Assembly (NCBI GenBank): GCA_013001485.1
Contig: JABDMN010000036.1
Coordinates: forward strand, 1 to 6,791
Direction of reading: 5' to 3'
Length of the DNA stretch: 6,791 nt
From: Acidimicrobiia bacterium
GTDB lineage: Bacteria; Actinomycetota; Acidimicrobiia; Spongiisociales; UBA5794
Shown here in pieces: positions 1 through 6,373 of the stretch. The notes beneath the pieces were generated by a model that saw nothing but the letters and a program-made list of their open reading frames with translations, was not told where the DNA came from and searched no databases. A program made the translations under genes and the position numbers. Positions within the stretch are counted from its first letter, which is position 1; every line of letters starts with the position of its first letter.

Positions 1-2461
1 GTACCAGGAGATGCGTGACGACGCGATCGCCTGTCTGGACGCCATCGGCGTGGCTACCGGTGGGTCCAACGTCCAGTTCGCTGTGGACCCGGCAACGGGG
101 CGTCGCATCGTGGTGGAGATGAACCCGAGGGTGTCTCGATCGTCCGCCCTTGCCTCCAAGGCCACAGGGTTCCCCATCGCCAAGATCGCCGCCAAGCTCG
201 CAGTCGGGTACACGCTCGATGAGATCGCCAACGACATCACGGGAGCCACGCCCGCATCATTCGAGCCGGCCCTCGACTACGTGGTCGTCAAGGTGCCGAG
301 ATTCGACTTCGCCAAGTTCCCGACCGCTGGCGACACCCTGGGAACCTCGATGCAGAGTGTCGGAGAGGCGATGGCCATCGGCCGAACCTTCCCCGAGGCA
401 CTGCAAAAGGCGCTCAGATCGCTCGAGACGGGCCGCTCTGGCCTCAACGCCGACGAGCCCGAGGCTGTATTTGCTGGCGTCTCTGACGAGGACCTGTTCG
501 AAGGGCTGGCACGGCCGTCCCCGGACCGCGTGTTCGCTGCCGCAGAAGCCCTCCGGCGCGGACGGGACGTCGACTCCATCGCCGCCGTGACCGGATGGGA
601 CCCGTGGTACGTCGATCAGATGGCCTGGCTGGTTGAGATCCGCCAGGACGTCGCGGCGTCCGGCCCGACCCCCGACGCGCTTCGGATGGCCAAGCGGTGG
701 GGATTCTCAGACGTGCAGCTGGCCTACCTGTGGGGTAGCGACGTCGATGCCGTGCGGCGCCTCCGTGAAGAGGCCGGGGTTCGATCCACCTTCAAGACGG
801 TGGATACCTGCGCTGCCGAGTTCGAAGCAAAGACTCCCTACTTCTACTCGACGTTCGAAGACGAAGACGAGGCTCCCGATGCAGGCAGCCGCACCGTCGT
901 CGTGCTCGGCTCCGGACCCAACCGGATCGGGCAGGGCATCGAATTCGACTACTGCTGCGTGCACGCCTCATTCGCGCTGGCAGATGCGGGTTTCGAGTCT
1001 GTGATGATCAACTGCAACCCCGAGACCGTTTCGACCGATTACGACACATCGAGTCGCCTCTACTTCGAGCCTCTCACCACCGAAGACGTGATGGCGGTCA
1101 TCGAGCGAGAACAGCCGGTTGCCGTCGTCGTGCAGCTCGGCGGCCAGACTCCGCTCAAGCTGGCTCACGACCTCGAAGCGGCTGGAGTGACCATCGCAGG
1201 TACCAGCCCCGACGCCATCGATGCGGCCGAAGACCGTGAGCGGTTCTCGGCTCTGTGCCGCGAGCTCGAGGTGCCGCAGCCGGCTCACGGCACTGCCCGC
1301 TCGGTCGAGGAAGCGTCCGAGATCGTCGATGACATCGGGTTCCCGGTACTCGTGAGGCCCTCGTATGTTCTCGGTGGTCGCGCCATGCGCATCGTCTACG
1401 ACGCCGGCGAGTTGTCCGCATACCTCCACGGCCTCTACTCCGACGTCGGCGGGGGAGAGGTAGACCTCACTGACAGCCCGCTTCTGATAGACCGGTTTCT
1501 CGAGTCGGCAGTCGAGGTCGACGTCGACGCAATCTACGACGGTCAGGAACTGCTCATCGGTGGAGTGATGGAGCACGTGGAGGAGGCCGGTGTCCACTCC
1601 GGTGACTCGGCCTGCGTCGTTCCGCCACCCACGCTGGCGTCCGAGGCTCGGGCAAAGATCGAGGACTACACCGAGCGCCTCGCCAGGGGCCTCGATGTTC
1701 GTGGTCTTCTCAACATCCAGTTCGCGGTGAGAGGCGAATCTGTCTACGTGCTCGAGGCCAATCCCCGAGCGTCGCGCACGGTCCCGTTCATCTCGAAGGC
1801 CACCGGAGTCCCATTGGCCAAGGTGGCCACTCGGGTGATGATGGGCGAGACCCTGGCTGGACTCCGGGCGAGCGGAGATCTACCCGAACCCCGTCTCGGC
1901 TTCACCTCGGTGAAGGAGGCTGTGTTGCCCTGGAAGCGGTTCCCGCAGGAGGACACCATCCTCGGGCCCGAGATGAGGGCAACGGGCGAGGTGATGGGAA
2001 TCGGCACCGATGCAGGCGTTGCCTACGCCAAGGCACTGGTCGGGGCCGGGCACCGGATACCGGTAGAAGGCACGGTGTTCATCTCCCTGAACGATCGAGA
2101 TAAGGCGACCGGGATCGAGGCTGCTCGCATCCTGGAATCGCTTGGCTTTCGAATCCTCGCCACTCATGGAACGGCCGGCCATCTAGCCAGAAGCGGAGTC
2201 TCCGCCACCCACGTCGACAAAGTCGGAGAGGGTCGCTGGGATCCGGTAACGCTTCTCGAGGCAGGTGAGATCAACCTCGTCATCAACACTCCGCGTGGAC
2301 AGCGGGCCCGCGGTGACGGCCGATTGATCCGCAGGGCAGCGCAAAGAAGCGGAGTGCCATGCGTCACAACGGTCCAGGGGGGTCTCGCCGTAGCCAGGAG
2401 CCTCGCCCAAGGCCTCGAGCGAGTCACCGAGGTCGAGTCTTTGCAGGGTTGGCATGGTTGA
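1..2461 (+). CDS. carB: Carbamoyl-phosphate synthase large subunit, 5'-truncated by window edge
   Basis: CarB makes carbamoyl phosphate from bicarbonate, two ATP and ammonia channelled from the CarA glutaminase, for pyrimidine and arginine synthesis in the cytoplasm. The reading frame is already open at base 2, and 819 codons are present. Counting the Met at base 11 as residue 1, the sequence aligns with E. coli CarB at an offset of about 263, so roughly 260 N-terminal residues lie outside the window. Visible parts in order: the end of the carboxyphosphate ATP-grasp half, with metal ligands E36 and N38 in EMNPRVSRSSA; the oligomerization domain (about 140-290); the carbamoyl-phosphate half, starting near R294 with GSGPNRIGQGIEFDY and with E582/N584 in EANPRASRT; and the MGS-like allosteric domain (about 672-816) with THGTA at 718 and INTPRG at 758. 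All expected domains are intact. The stop overlaps pyrD by 8 nt. carA is expected upstream. The identification is certain. Confidence 0.98.
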   Translation, partial: YQEMRDDAIACLDAIGVATGGSNVQFAVDPATGRRIVVEMNPRVSRSSALASKATGFPIAKIAAKLAVGYTLDEIANDITGATPASFEPALDYVVVKVPRFDFAKFPTAGDTLGTSMQSVGEAMAIGRTFPEALQKALRSLETGRSGLNADEPEAVFAGVSDEDLFEGLARPSPDRVFAAAEALRRGRDVDSIAAVTGWDPWYVDQMAWLVEIRQDVAASGPTPDALRMAKRWGFSDVQLAYLWGSDVDAVRRLREEAGVRSTFKTVDTCAAEFEAKTPYFYSTFEDEDEAPDAGSRTVVVLGSGPNRIGQGIEFDYCCVHASFALADAGFESVMINCNPETVSTDYDTSSRLYFEPLTTEDVMAVIEREQPVAVVVQLGGQTPLKLAHDLEAAGVTIAGTSPDAIDAAEDRERFSALCRELEVPQPAHGTARSVEEASEIVDDIGFPVLVRPSYVLGGRAMRIVYDAGELSAYLHGLYSDVGGGEVDLTDSPLLIDRFLESAVEVDVDAIYDGQELLIGGVMEHVEEAGVHSGDSACVVPPPTLASEARAKIEDYTERLARGLDVRGLLNIQFAVRGESVYVLEANPRASRTVPFISKATGVPLAKVATRVMMGETLAGLRASGDLPEPRLGFTSVKEAVLPWKRFPQEDTILGPEMRATGEVMGIGTDAGVAYAKALVGAGHRIPVEGTVFISLNDRDKATGIEAARILESLGFRILATHGTAGHLARSGVSATHVDKVGEGRWDPVTLLEAGEINLVINTPRGQRARGDGRLIRRAAQRSGVPCVTTVQGGLAVARSLAQGLERVTEVESLQGWHG

Positions 2462-3365
2462 TCTGAGCGTCGACCTGGGGCCGATCCACCTCGCAAGTCC
2501 TCTCGTGGCGGCCTGCGGCACGTTTGGATCCGTGGTCGAGTTCGCTCGAGTCACTGACCTCGGCAAGTACGGAGCCGCAGTCGCAAAGTCCGTGTCCGAG
2601 GACGCGTGGCCTGGTCGTCCGGCGCCCCGGGTTGCACCGACCGAGGCCGGCATGCTCAACGGCATCGGTATTCAGAACCCGGGGATCGGGGCTTGGGCCG
2701 AGGAGGTTGGTCCCCGGATCTCGTCGCTCGGAGTACCCGTTTGGGGCTCCGCAGTCGGGACGACGGCGCAGGAGTTCGCCCGCGTCGCCAAGGGCCTCGA
2801 AGGCGCCGGTGTGGCGGCGATCGAAGTGAACCTGTCGTGCCCCAACCTGGAAGGTGAGACGATGTTCGCCCTGGACGCCGGTGCTTCAGCTCGGGTCCTC
2901 GACGCAGTCCGCGCCTCGGTGGCCATCCCCGTTGGGGCCAAGCTGTCTCCCAATGCCACTGACATTGTTTCGATCGCAGCCGCGGTTTCCGATGCTGGCG
3001 CAGATTTCGTCACGTTGACCAACACTGTGTGGGGGGCGGCGATTGATCCAGAGACGCGTCGGCCGCGTCTGTCGGGAATCGTCGGCGGCTACTCGGGCGT
3101 GGCCATCAAACCGATTGCCCTGCGTTGCGTGATCGAAGTGCACCGTGAGCTTCCCCAGGTTCCGATTGTGGGATGCGGTGGGGTGCGTTCCGGCGACGAC
3201 GTTGTGGAATATCTCCTGGCAGGTGCCTCGGCTGTGGCTGTCGGTACTGCCCACTTCGAACACCCTCGGGTGGCTGGAGGGATCACTGATCGGCTCGTCG
3301 AACTGGGCCGTTTTCACGAAGTGGAGCGCATCACCGATCTCACTGGGAGAATGGAACCGTGGTAG
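2454..3365 (+). CDS. pyrD: Dihydroorotate dehydrogenase, class 1B catalytic subunit type
   Basis: This FMN enzyme oxidises dihydroorotate to orotate, the fourth step of UMP synthesis, in the cytoplasm. It has 303 residues, the usual size for class 1 enzymes. Visible motifs are CGTFG (21-25), Lys45 at the FMN site, MLNGIGIQNPG (67-77), the catalytic Cys129 in NLSCPN, AKLSPN with Lys163, and GGYSGVAIKPIAL near the phosphate-binding region. Cysteine as the catalytic base excludes membrane-bound class 2, which uses Ser and has an N-terminal extension. The C-terminal half (IDPETRRP, then GGYSG) resembles PyrDB of class 1B. That class normally works with the Fe-S/FAD subunit PyrK and NAD+, but no pyrK lies between carB and pyrD here. 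The ATG at 2454 is preceded by AGGG at 2445-2448 and lies inside the carB end, so translation is probably coupled. The gene overlaps pyrF by 7 nt. The subclass is inferred from motifs, so its electron acceptor is less certain than its reaction. Confidence 0.96.
   Translation: MVDLSVDLGPIHLASPLVAACGTFGSVVEFARVTDLGKYGAAVAKSVSEDAWPGRPAPRVAPTEAGMLNGIGIQNPGIGAWAEEVGPRISSLGVPVWGSAVGTTAQEFARVAKGLEGAGVAAIEVNLSCPNLEGETMFALDAGASARVLDAVRASVAIPVGAKLSPNATDIVSIAAAVSDAGADFVTLTNTVWGAAIDPETRRPRLSGIVGGYSGVAIKPIALRCVIEVHRELPQVPIVGCGGVRSGDDVVEYLLAGASAVAVGTAHFEHPRVAGGITDRLVELGRFHEVERITDLTGRMEPW
3345..3350 (+). promoter_or_regulatory. Ribosome binding site for pyrF
   Basis: GGGAGA lies inside the last codons of pyrD, 8 nt before the GTG at 3359. 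It supports that GTG as the pyrF start. The ATG at 3351 is in the pyrD frame and cannot serve. Confidence 0.65.
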
Positions 3366-4033
3366 CTCCTCTCATCGTTGCGCTCGACGTGGACTCGGCG
3401 CAGCGAGCTGTCGATCTTGCAGCCGAACTCGAACCCCACGTAGCCGGGTTCAAAGTTGGCCTAGGCCTCCTCGCTCGTGTCGGCCCGGGCCTCATCGAGC
3501 GAGTCGCCGCGGCCGGGAAACCCGTCTTCGTCGACGTCAAGCTCCACGACATCCCGGTACAGGTGCAGCGGGCTGCGACCGAGTACGGGCGGCACGGTGC
3601 CCGGTGGATCACCGCCCACGCTTCAGGTGGCGCGGCGATGTTGGGGGCCGCTGTCGAGGGCCTTGCGTCGACATCGCCAGACGGAGGAGTGCTGGCCGTG
3701 ACCGTGCTGACTTCTCTCGACGACGCGGCCATCGAGGCGGTCGGCATCGAGCCTCCGGTCGGTGATCTCGTGGCATCGATGGCTGCGGTAGCCGATCGCA
3801 CCGGATGCGAGGGAGCGGTGTGCTCAACTCATGAGATCTCGATGGTCCGCGCTGTTGCCCCTCGGCTCATTTCGGTCGTGCCAGGGATTCGTCCGCAACC
3901 AAGCGATGACGATCAGGCACGCACGGCAACTCCGGACGAAGCGACCATGGCGGGCGCCGACTATCTCGTCGTGGGGCGACCCATCACTGGAGCTGCCGAT
4001 CCGGCAGCGGCCGCAGCAGCGATCGCCAGGTAG
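3359..4033 (+). CDS. pyrF: Orotidine 5'-phosphate decarboxylase (type I)
   Basis: PyrF decarboxylates OMP to UMP, the last step of the pathway. The 224-residue product is a single TIM barrel. It shows the full catalytic signature: Asp10 in ALDVD, Lys32 in FKVGL, then the D59-x-K61-x-x-D64 array in DVKLHDIP. HASGG follows near the middle and PGIRP plus VVGRPIT near the C-terminus form the phosphate-binding end. The length and DxKxxD order fit the short type I family rather than the longer type II enzyme that I recall in Mycobacterium and Streptomyces. The GTG start at 3359 overlaps the pyrD stop by 7 nt. Only one nucleotide separates its stop from the mihF ATG. PyrE, which supplies OMP, is not in this window. 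Confidence 0.97.
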   Translation: MVAPLIVALDVDSAQRAVDLAAELEPHVAGFKVGLGLLARVGPGLIERVAAAGKPVFVDVKLHDIPVQVQRAATEYGRHGARWITAHASGGAAMLGAAVEGLASTSPDGGVLAVTVLTSLDDAAIEAVGIEPPVGDLVASMAAVADRTGCEGAVCSTHEISMVRAVAPRLISVVPGIRPQPSDDDQARTATPDEATMAGADYLVVGRPITGAADPAAAAAAIAR

Positions 4034-4034
4034 C

Positions 4035-4352
4035 ATGCCCGCCGTGCCACCCAAATTGACACCCGAGCAACGGCAAGCCGCCCTCGCCAAGGCCGGGGAA
4101 GCGCGCCGTCAGCGTGCTGAGATGAAGGAGCTGCTGAGCACGGGAAGCCTGACCTTCTCCGAAGTGCTGGAGCGGGCGGAGACCGACGACATCGTTGCCG
4201 GTACCAAGATCACAGCTGTTCTCGTGTCACTTCCCGGGATGGGCAAGGTGAAGACCAAACGCTTGATGGAGGAGCATGGAATCGCCGACAACCGGCGCAT
4301 CCGAGGATTGGGTGACCGGCAGCGCAGGGTCCTCCTCGACCTCTTCTCCTGA
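4035..4352 (+). CDS. mihF: Actinobacterial integration host factor (mIHF/sIHF family nucleoid protein)
   Basis: This small basic DNA-binding protein of 105 residues binds and bends DNA to organise the nucleoid. In mycobacteria and Streptomyces it affects transcription and DNA topology, and it is unrelated in fold to E. coli IHF. The N-terminal stretch LTPEQRQAAL (8-17) is followed by a charged helix rich in Arg and Lys. A helix-hairpin-like segment LPGMGKVKTKRLMEEHGI (66-83) and the family signature RRIRGLGDRQRR (87-98) come next. These closely match the mIHF and sIHF sequences as I recall them. The frame is open much further upstream, through pyrF to 3831, but family homology begins only after pyrF ends. 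I chose the ATG at 4035, which has a weak AGG at 4028-4030. GTG at 4044 would give a protein three residues shorter and fits the family N-terminus about equally well. The neighbour gmk starts inside its 3' end. Confidence 0.95.
   Translation: MPAVPPKLTPEQRQAALAKAGEARRQRAEMKELLSTGSLTFSEVLERAETDDIVAGTKITAVLVSLPGMGKVKTKRLMEEHGIADNRRIRGLGDRQRRVLLDLFS
4303..4306 (+). promoter_or_regulatory. Probable ribosome binding site deciding the gmk start
   Basis: GAGG within the mihF coding sequence sits 5 nt before the in-frame GTG at 4312. The competing ATG at 4369 has no purine-rich site at a suitable distance. The ATG at 4276 has a strong GGAGGAG at 4268-4274, but it lies only 1 nt away, too close to work normally. 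Confidence 0.45.
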
Positions 4353-4932
4353 CCGTCGCGGGCGCCTGATGGTCGTGTCTGGGCCGTCCGGCGTTGGCAA
4401 GACCAGCGTGGTCAACGGTCTGGCGAGTCGGCATGCCTTTCGCTTCTCAGTGTCCACGACCACCCGCGCGCCTCGGCCCGGTGAGACCGACGGCATCGAA
4501 TACCACTTCGTCGATCGCGTCGAGTTCGAGCGTCGCATTGCCGCCGACGAACTCCTGGAATGGGCCGAGTACGGCACGAATCTCTACGGGACGCCACGGT
4601 CGTGGGTGGAGGAGCGCCTCCGCAACGGCGACGACATCGTCCTCGACATCGAGAACCGTGGCGCCGCTCAGATCCGGAGTTCGTTCCCGGACGCCGTCCT
4701 CGTGTTTGTGGCGCCCCCGTCGCTCGAGGCGCTCGAGCAGAGGCTCCGGGACAGAGGAGATACTTCGGAGGAAGATGTCCAGCGCCGTCTCTCCGTCGCT
4801 GCCGAGCAAATCGAAGAAGCAGCCACGCTCTACGACCACATTGTGGTCAATGACAACCTGTCGGATGCGATCGGCGCTGTAGTGGATATACTGGCCGCCC
4901 CGTTGGACGACTCGTCCGAGGAGACCCCATGA
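4312..4932 (+). CDS. gmk: Guanylate kinase
   Basis: Gmk phosphorylates GMP to GDP using ATP, feeding GTP, dGTP and (p)ppGpp pools. With the GTG start at 4312 the protein has 206 residues. It shows the Walker A loop GPSGVGKT (24-31), the GMP-binding motif STTTRAPRPGE (48-58), Tyr64, LLEWAEY followed by NLYGT, and a lid with Arg144, Arg148 and Arg158/159. Residue 114, in LDIENRGA, is Glu where yeast and E. coli enzymes have Asp (LDIDxxG). The start is uncertain. GTG 4312 overlaps mihF by 41 nt, has a Shine-Dalgarno-like GAGG, and gives about 18 residues before the first strand, similar to the extension I recall in M. tuberculosis Gmk. ATG 4369 would give 187 residues but would begin inside the first beta strand. 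The stop overlaps the rpoZ ATG as ATGA. Function is sure; the N-terminus is not. Confidence 0.95.
   Translation: MTGSAGSSSTSSPDRRGRLMVVSGPSGVGKTSVVNGLASRHAFRFSVSTTTRAPRPGETDGIEYHFVDRVEFERRIAADELLEWAEYGTNLYGTPRSWVEERLRNGDDIVLDIENRGAAQIRSSFPDAVLVFVAPPSLEALEQRLRDRGDTSEEDVQRRLSVAAEQIEEAATLYDHIVVNDNLSDAIGAVVDILAAPLDDSSEETP
4887..4892 (+). promoter_or_regulatory. Possible internal -10 element ahead of rpoZ
   Basis: TATACT matches the TANNNT and TATAAT -10 pattern at five of six bases. It stands out in otherwise GC-rich coding sequence and uses the uncommon Ile codon ATA. It lies about 36 nt before the rpoZ ATG. No good -35 hexamer sits 16-18 nt upstream; ATGACA at 4850-4855 is too far. The hexamer may simply be coding sequence. 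Confidence 0.22.
4918..4923 (+). promoter_or_regulatory. Ribosome binding site for rpoZ
   Basis: GAGGAG inside the gmk 3' end lies 5 nt before the rpoZ ATG at 4929. It fixes that start and implies reinitiation from gmk translation. Confidence 0.75.
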
Positions 4933-5186
4933 TCGAACCAGCCGTCGAACGCGTCATCGAGCCCGCCGGGAGCCGCTTTGGACTTGTTGTCCTCGCAGCC
5001 CGCCGGGCCCGACAAATCAACGCGTATTTCAACCAGCTCGGAGAAGGCCTTGGCAGCTACGTGCCACCCCAGGTGCACTCGTTGTCGCGCAAGCCGTTGT
5101 CCATCTCTCTCGAGGAGATCGATGCCGGGAAGGTCGTTGTTGACACGGCCGCCGCAGAGGAAACGGCCGAAGAGACCGAGGAGTAA
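4929..5186 (+). CDS. rpoZ: DNA-directed RNA polymerase omega subunit
   Basis: Omega assists folding and assembly of the beta' subunit in RNA polymerase. The 85-residue protein carries the conserved core helix SRFGLVVLAARRARQIN (15-31), matching the family pattern of a basic/aromatic pair followed by AA-(R/K)-RARQ. The following NQLGEG segment (35-40) and the longer linker to KPLSISLEEI (55-64) are typical of actinobacterial omega. The C-terminus ends in an acidic run rich in Glu, Ala and Thr. The ATG overlaps the gmk stop by 4 nt, and coaBC begins 5 nt after its stop. The gmk-rpoZ pairing is widespread in bacteria and supports the assignment. Confidence 0.96.
   Translation: MIEPAVERVIEPAGSRFGLVVLAARRARQINAYFNQLGEGLGSYVPPQVHSLSRKPLSISLEEIDAGKVVVDTAAAEETAEETEE
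5178..5183 (+). promoter_or_regulatory. Ribosome binding site for coaBC
   Basis: GAGGAG encodes the last two Glu codons of rpoZ and sits 8 nt before the GTG at 5192. It supports that GTG start and ties coaBC expression to rpoZ. Confidence 0.75.
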
Positions 5187-5191
5187 CAGCC

Positions 5192-6373
5192 GTGCTGCGC
5201 GGTCGTCGCGTAGTCCTCGGCGTTACTGGCGGCGTTGCCGCCTACAAGGCTGCGTACCTCGCTCGTCGTCTCGTTGAGGCAGGTGCCGAGGTTCGGGCAA
5301 TCATGACCCCCTCTGCCCGCCATTTCATCGGTCCGCACACGCTCACAGCCATCACCGGGACTCCGGTAATCACCGATTTGTTCAGTGGCGTCAGTCCTCA
5401 CACCGAACTGGCCCGCTGGGCGGACATCATCGTGATCGCTCCCGCAACGGCAGCCACCATCGGCAGAATCGCCAACGGTGTGTCCTCGAATGCCCTTGCG
5501 GCAACCGTGCTGGCGTCCGAGCGTCCGCTCGTGGTGGCTCCCGCAATGCACACCGAGATGTGGGAGCACCCTGCAACACAGCGCAACATGGAGACTCTTC
5601 GCGCTGACGGCGTGACTGTGGTCGGCCCCGCTGTCGGCGACCTGGCTGGCGGAGACGTCGGGCTGGGGCGTCTGGCTGATCCGGATGAGATCGCCGAGGT
5701 CGTCTCTGCGGTTCTGGCCGCTGGACGCGACCTGGCGGGTCGTTCCTTCATCGTCACCGCAGGAGGAACGAGAGAGCCGATCGACCCGGTCCGCTACATC
5801 GGCAACCGGAGTTCGGGAAAGATGGGCTTTGCCATCGCCACCGAAGCTGCCAGACGGGGTGCCGATGTGCGCCTGGTCACGACCGTCGAGTATTCCGACG
5901 TCGAAGCCGGTGTGGAGGTCATTGCGATCGAGACCGCAGCCGAAATGGCGGATGCCGTCTGGTCACGCGCCGGCGACGTCGATGCGGTGGTTATGGCGGC
6001 CGCTGTCGCCGATTTCCGGCCAAGCACAGCTCGATCCGACAAGATCAAGCGGTCGACGGAAGGCCTCGACACGATTGGCCTGGAGCCAACCGAGGACGTC
6101 CTTGCGGGCGTGGTCGCCATGGACCCGCGCCCCGTTGTCGTCGGTTTCGCCGCTGAGGCCGGCGATCTCAGCGACGCTGCACGCAAGGCGAAGGAGAAGG
6201 GGGTCGATCTCCTCGTGGCCAACGACATCGCACGGCCAGGGTCCGGGTTCGGGAGTGACACCAACGAGGTCACGGTGATCGATCGCGAAGGCTCCGAGGA
6301 CCGCTGGGAAATGATGTCCAAGACCGAGGTGGCCTCGAGGCTCCTCGATCGCATCCGTGACTTGATGGCGTGA
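5192..6373 (+). CDS. coaBC: Bifunctional phosphopantothenoylcysteine decarboxylase / phosphopantothenate-cysteine ligase
   Basis: CoaBC (Dfp) performs two consecutive steps of coenzyme A synthesis: ligation of cysteine to 4'-phosphopantothenate (CoaB, CTP-dependent), then FMN-dependent decarboxylation (CoaC) to 4'-phosphopantetheine. The 393-residue protein has both domains. CoaC (about 1-178) shows GVTGGVAAYKA (10-20), catalytic His70 in PHTELARWAD, the FMN-site segment IAPATAATIGRIANG, and PAMHTEMW (117-124). CoaB (about 183-393) shows TAGGTREPIDPVRYIGNRSSGKMG (189-212, with Asn205), AAAVADFRP with Asp274, Lys284 in DKIK, and GFAAE. Compared with E. coli Dfp, the PxMN Asn is His120 and the lid Cys is Gly153 (in LAGGD). 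From memory M. tuberculosis CoaBC has the same two changes, so they look like a clade feature, not damage. The GTG start has a strong ribosome binding site, and the stop overlaps priA as GTGA. The protein appears complete. Confidence 0.97.
   Translation: MLRGRRVVLGVTGGVAAYKAAYLARRLVEAGAEVRAIMTPSARHFIGPHTLTAITGTPVITDLFSGVSPHTELARWADIIVIAPATAATIGRIANGVSSNALAATVLASERPLVVAPAMHTEMWEHPATQRNMETLRADGVTVVGPAVGDLAGGDVGLGRLADPDEIAEVVSAVLAAGRDLAGRSFIVTAGGTREPIDPVRYIGNRSSGKMGFAIATEAARRGADVRLVTTVEYSDVEAGVEVIAIETAAEMADAVWSRAGDVDAVVMAAAVADFRPSTARSDKIKRSTEGLDTIGLEPTEDVLAGVVAMDPRPVVVGFAAEAGDLSDAARKAKEKGVDLLVANDIARPGSGFGSDTNEVTVIDREGSEDRWEMMSKTEVASRLLDRIRDLMA

Noticed and set aside
968..1597. 209-codon open frame on the minus strand within carB
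   Set aside because: It lies wholly opposite intact, conserved carB sequence. Its translation shows no recognisable motif, and long antisense frames are expected in GC-rich codon usage.
2183..2665. 160-codon minus-strand open frame spanning the carB-pyrD junction
   Set aside because: Both plus-strand genes are continuous and conserved through it. The minus-strand product resembles no family I know and has no convincing start signal.
3145..3765. 206-codon plus-strand frame overlapping pyrD and pyrF
   Set aside because: It crosses the junction of two clear genes in a third frame. Its Arg/Ser/Pro-rich composition is typical of out-of-frame GC-rich reading.
3831..4034. N-terminal extension of mihF by 68 codons into pyrF
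   Set aside because: The frame is open, but the extension is out-of-frame pyrF sequence. mIHF proteins are about 105 residues and homology begins only after 4035.
4005..4060. Possible terminator or hairpin at the pyrF-mihF junction (GCGGCCGC palindrome)
   Set aside because: The palindrome is short, lies within pyrF codons, and has no stable extended stem or following T-run.
4268..4278. GGAGGAG next to ATG 4276 as the gmk start
   Set aside because: Only 1 nt separates the purine run from the ATG, and the run encodes mihF residues. The resulting 12-residue extension has no family support.
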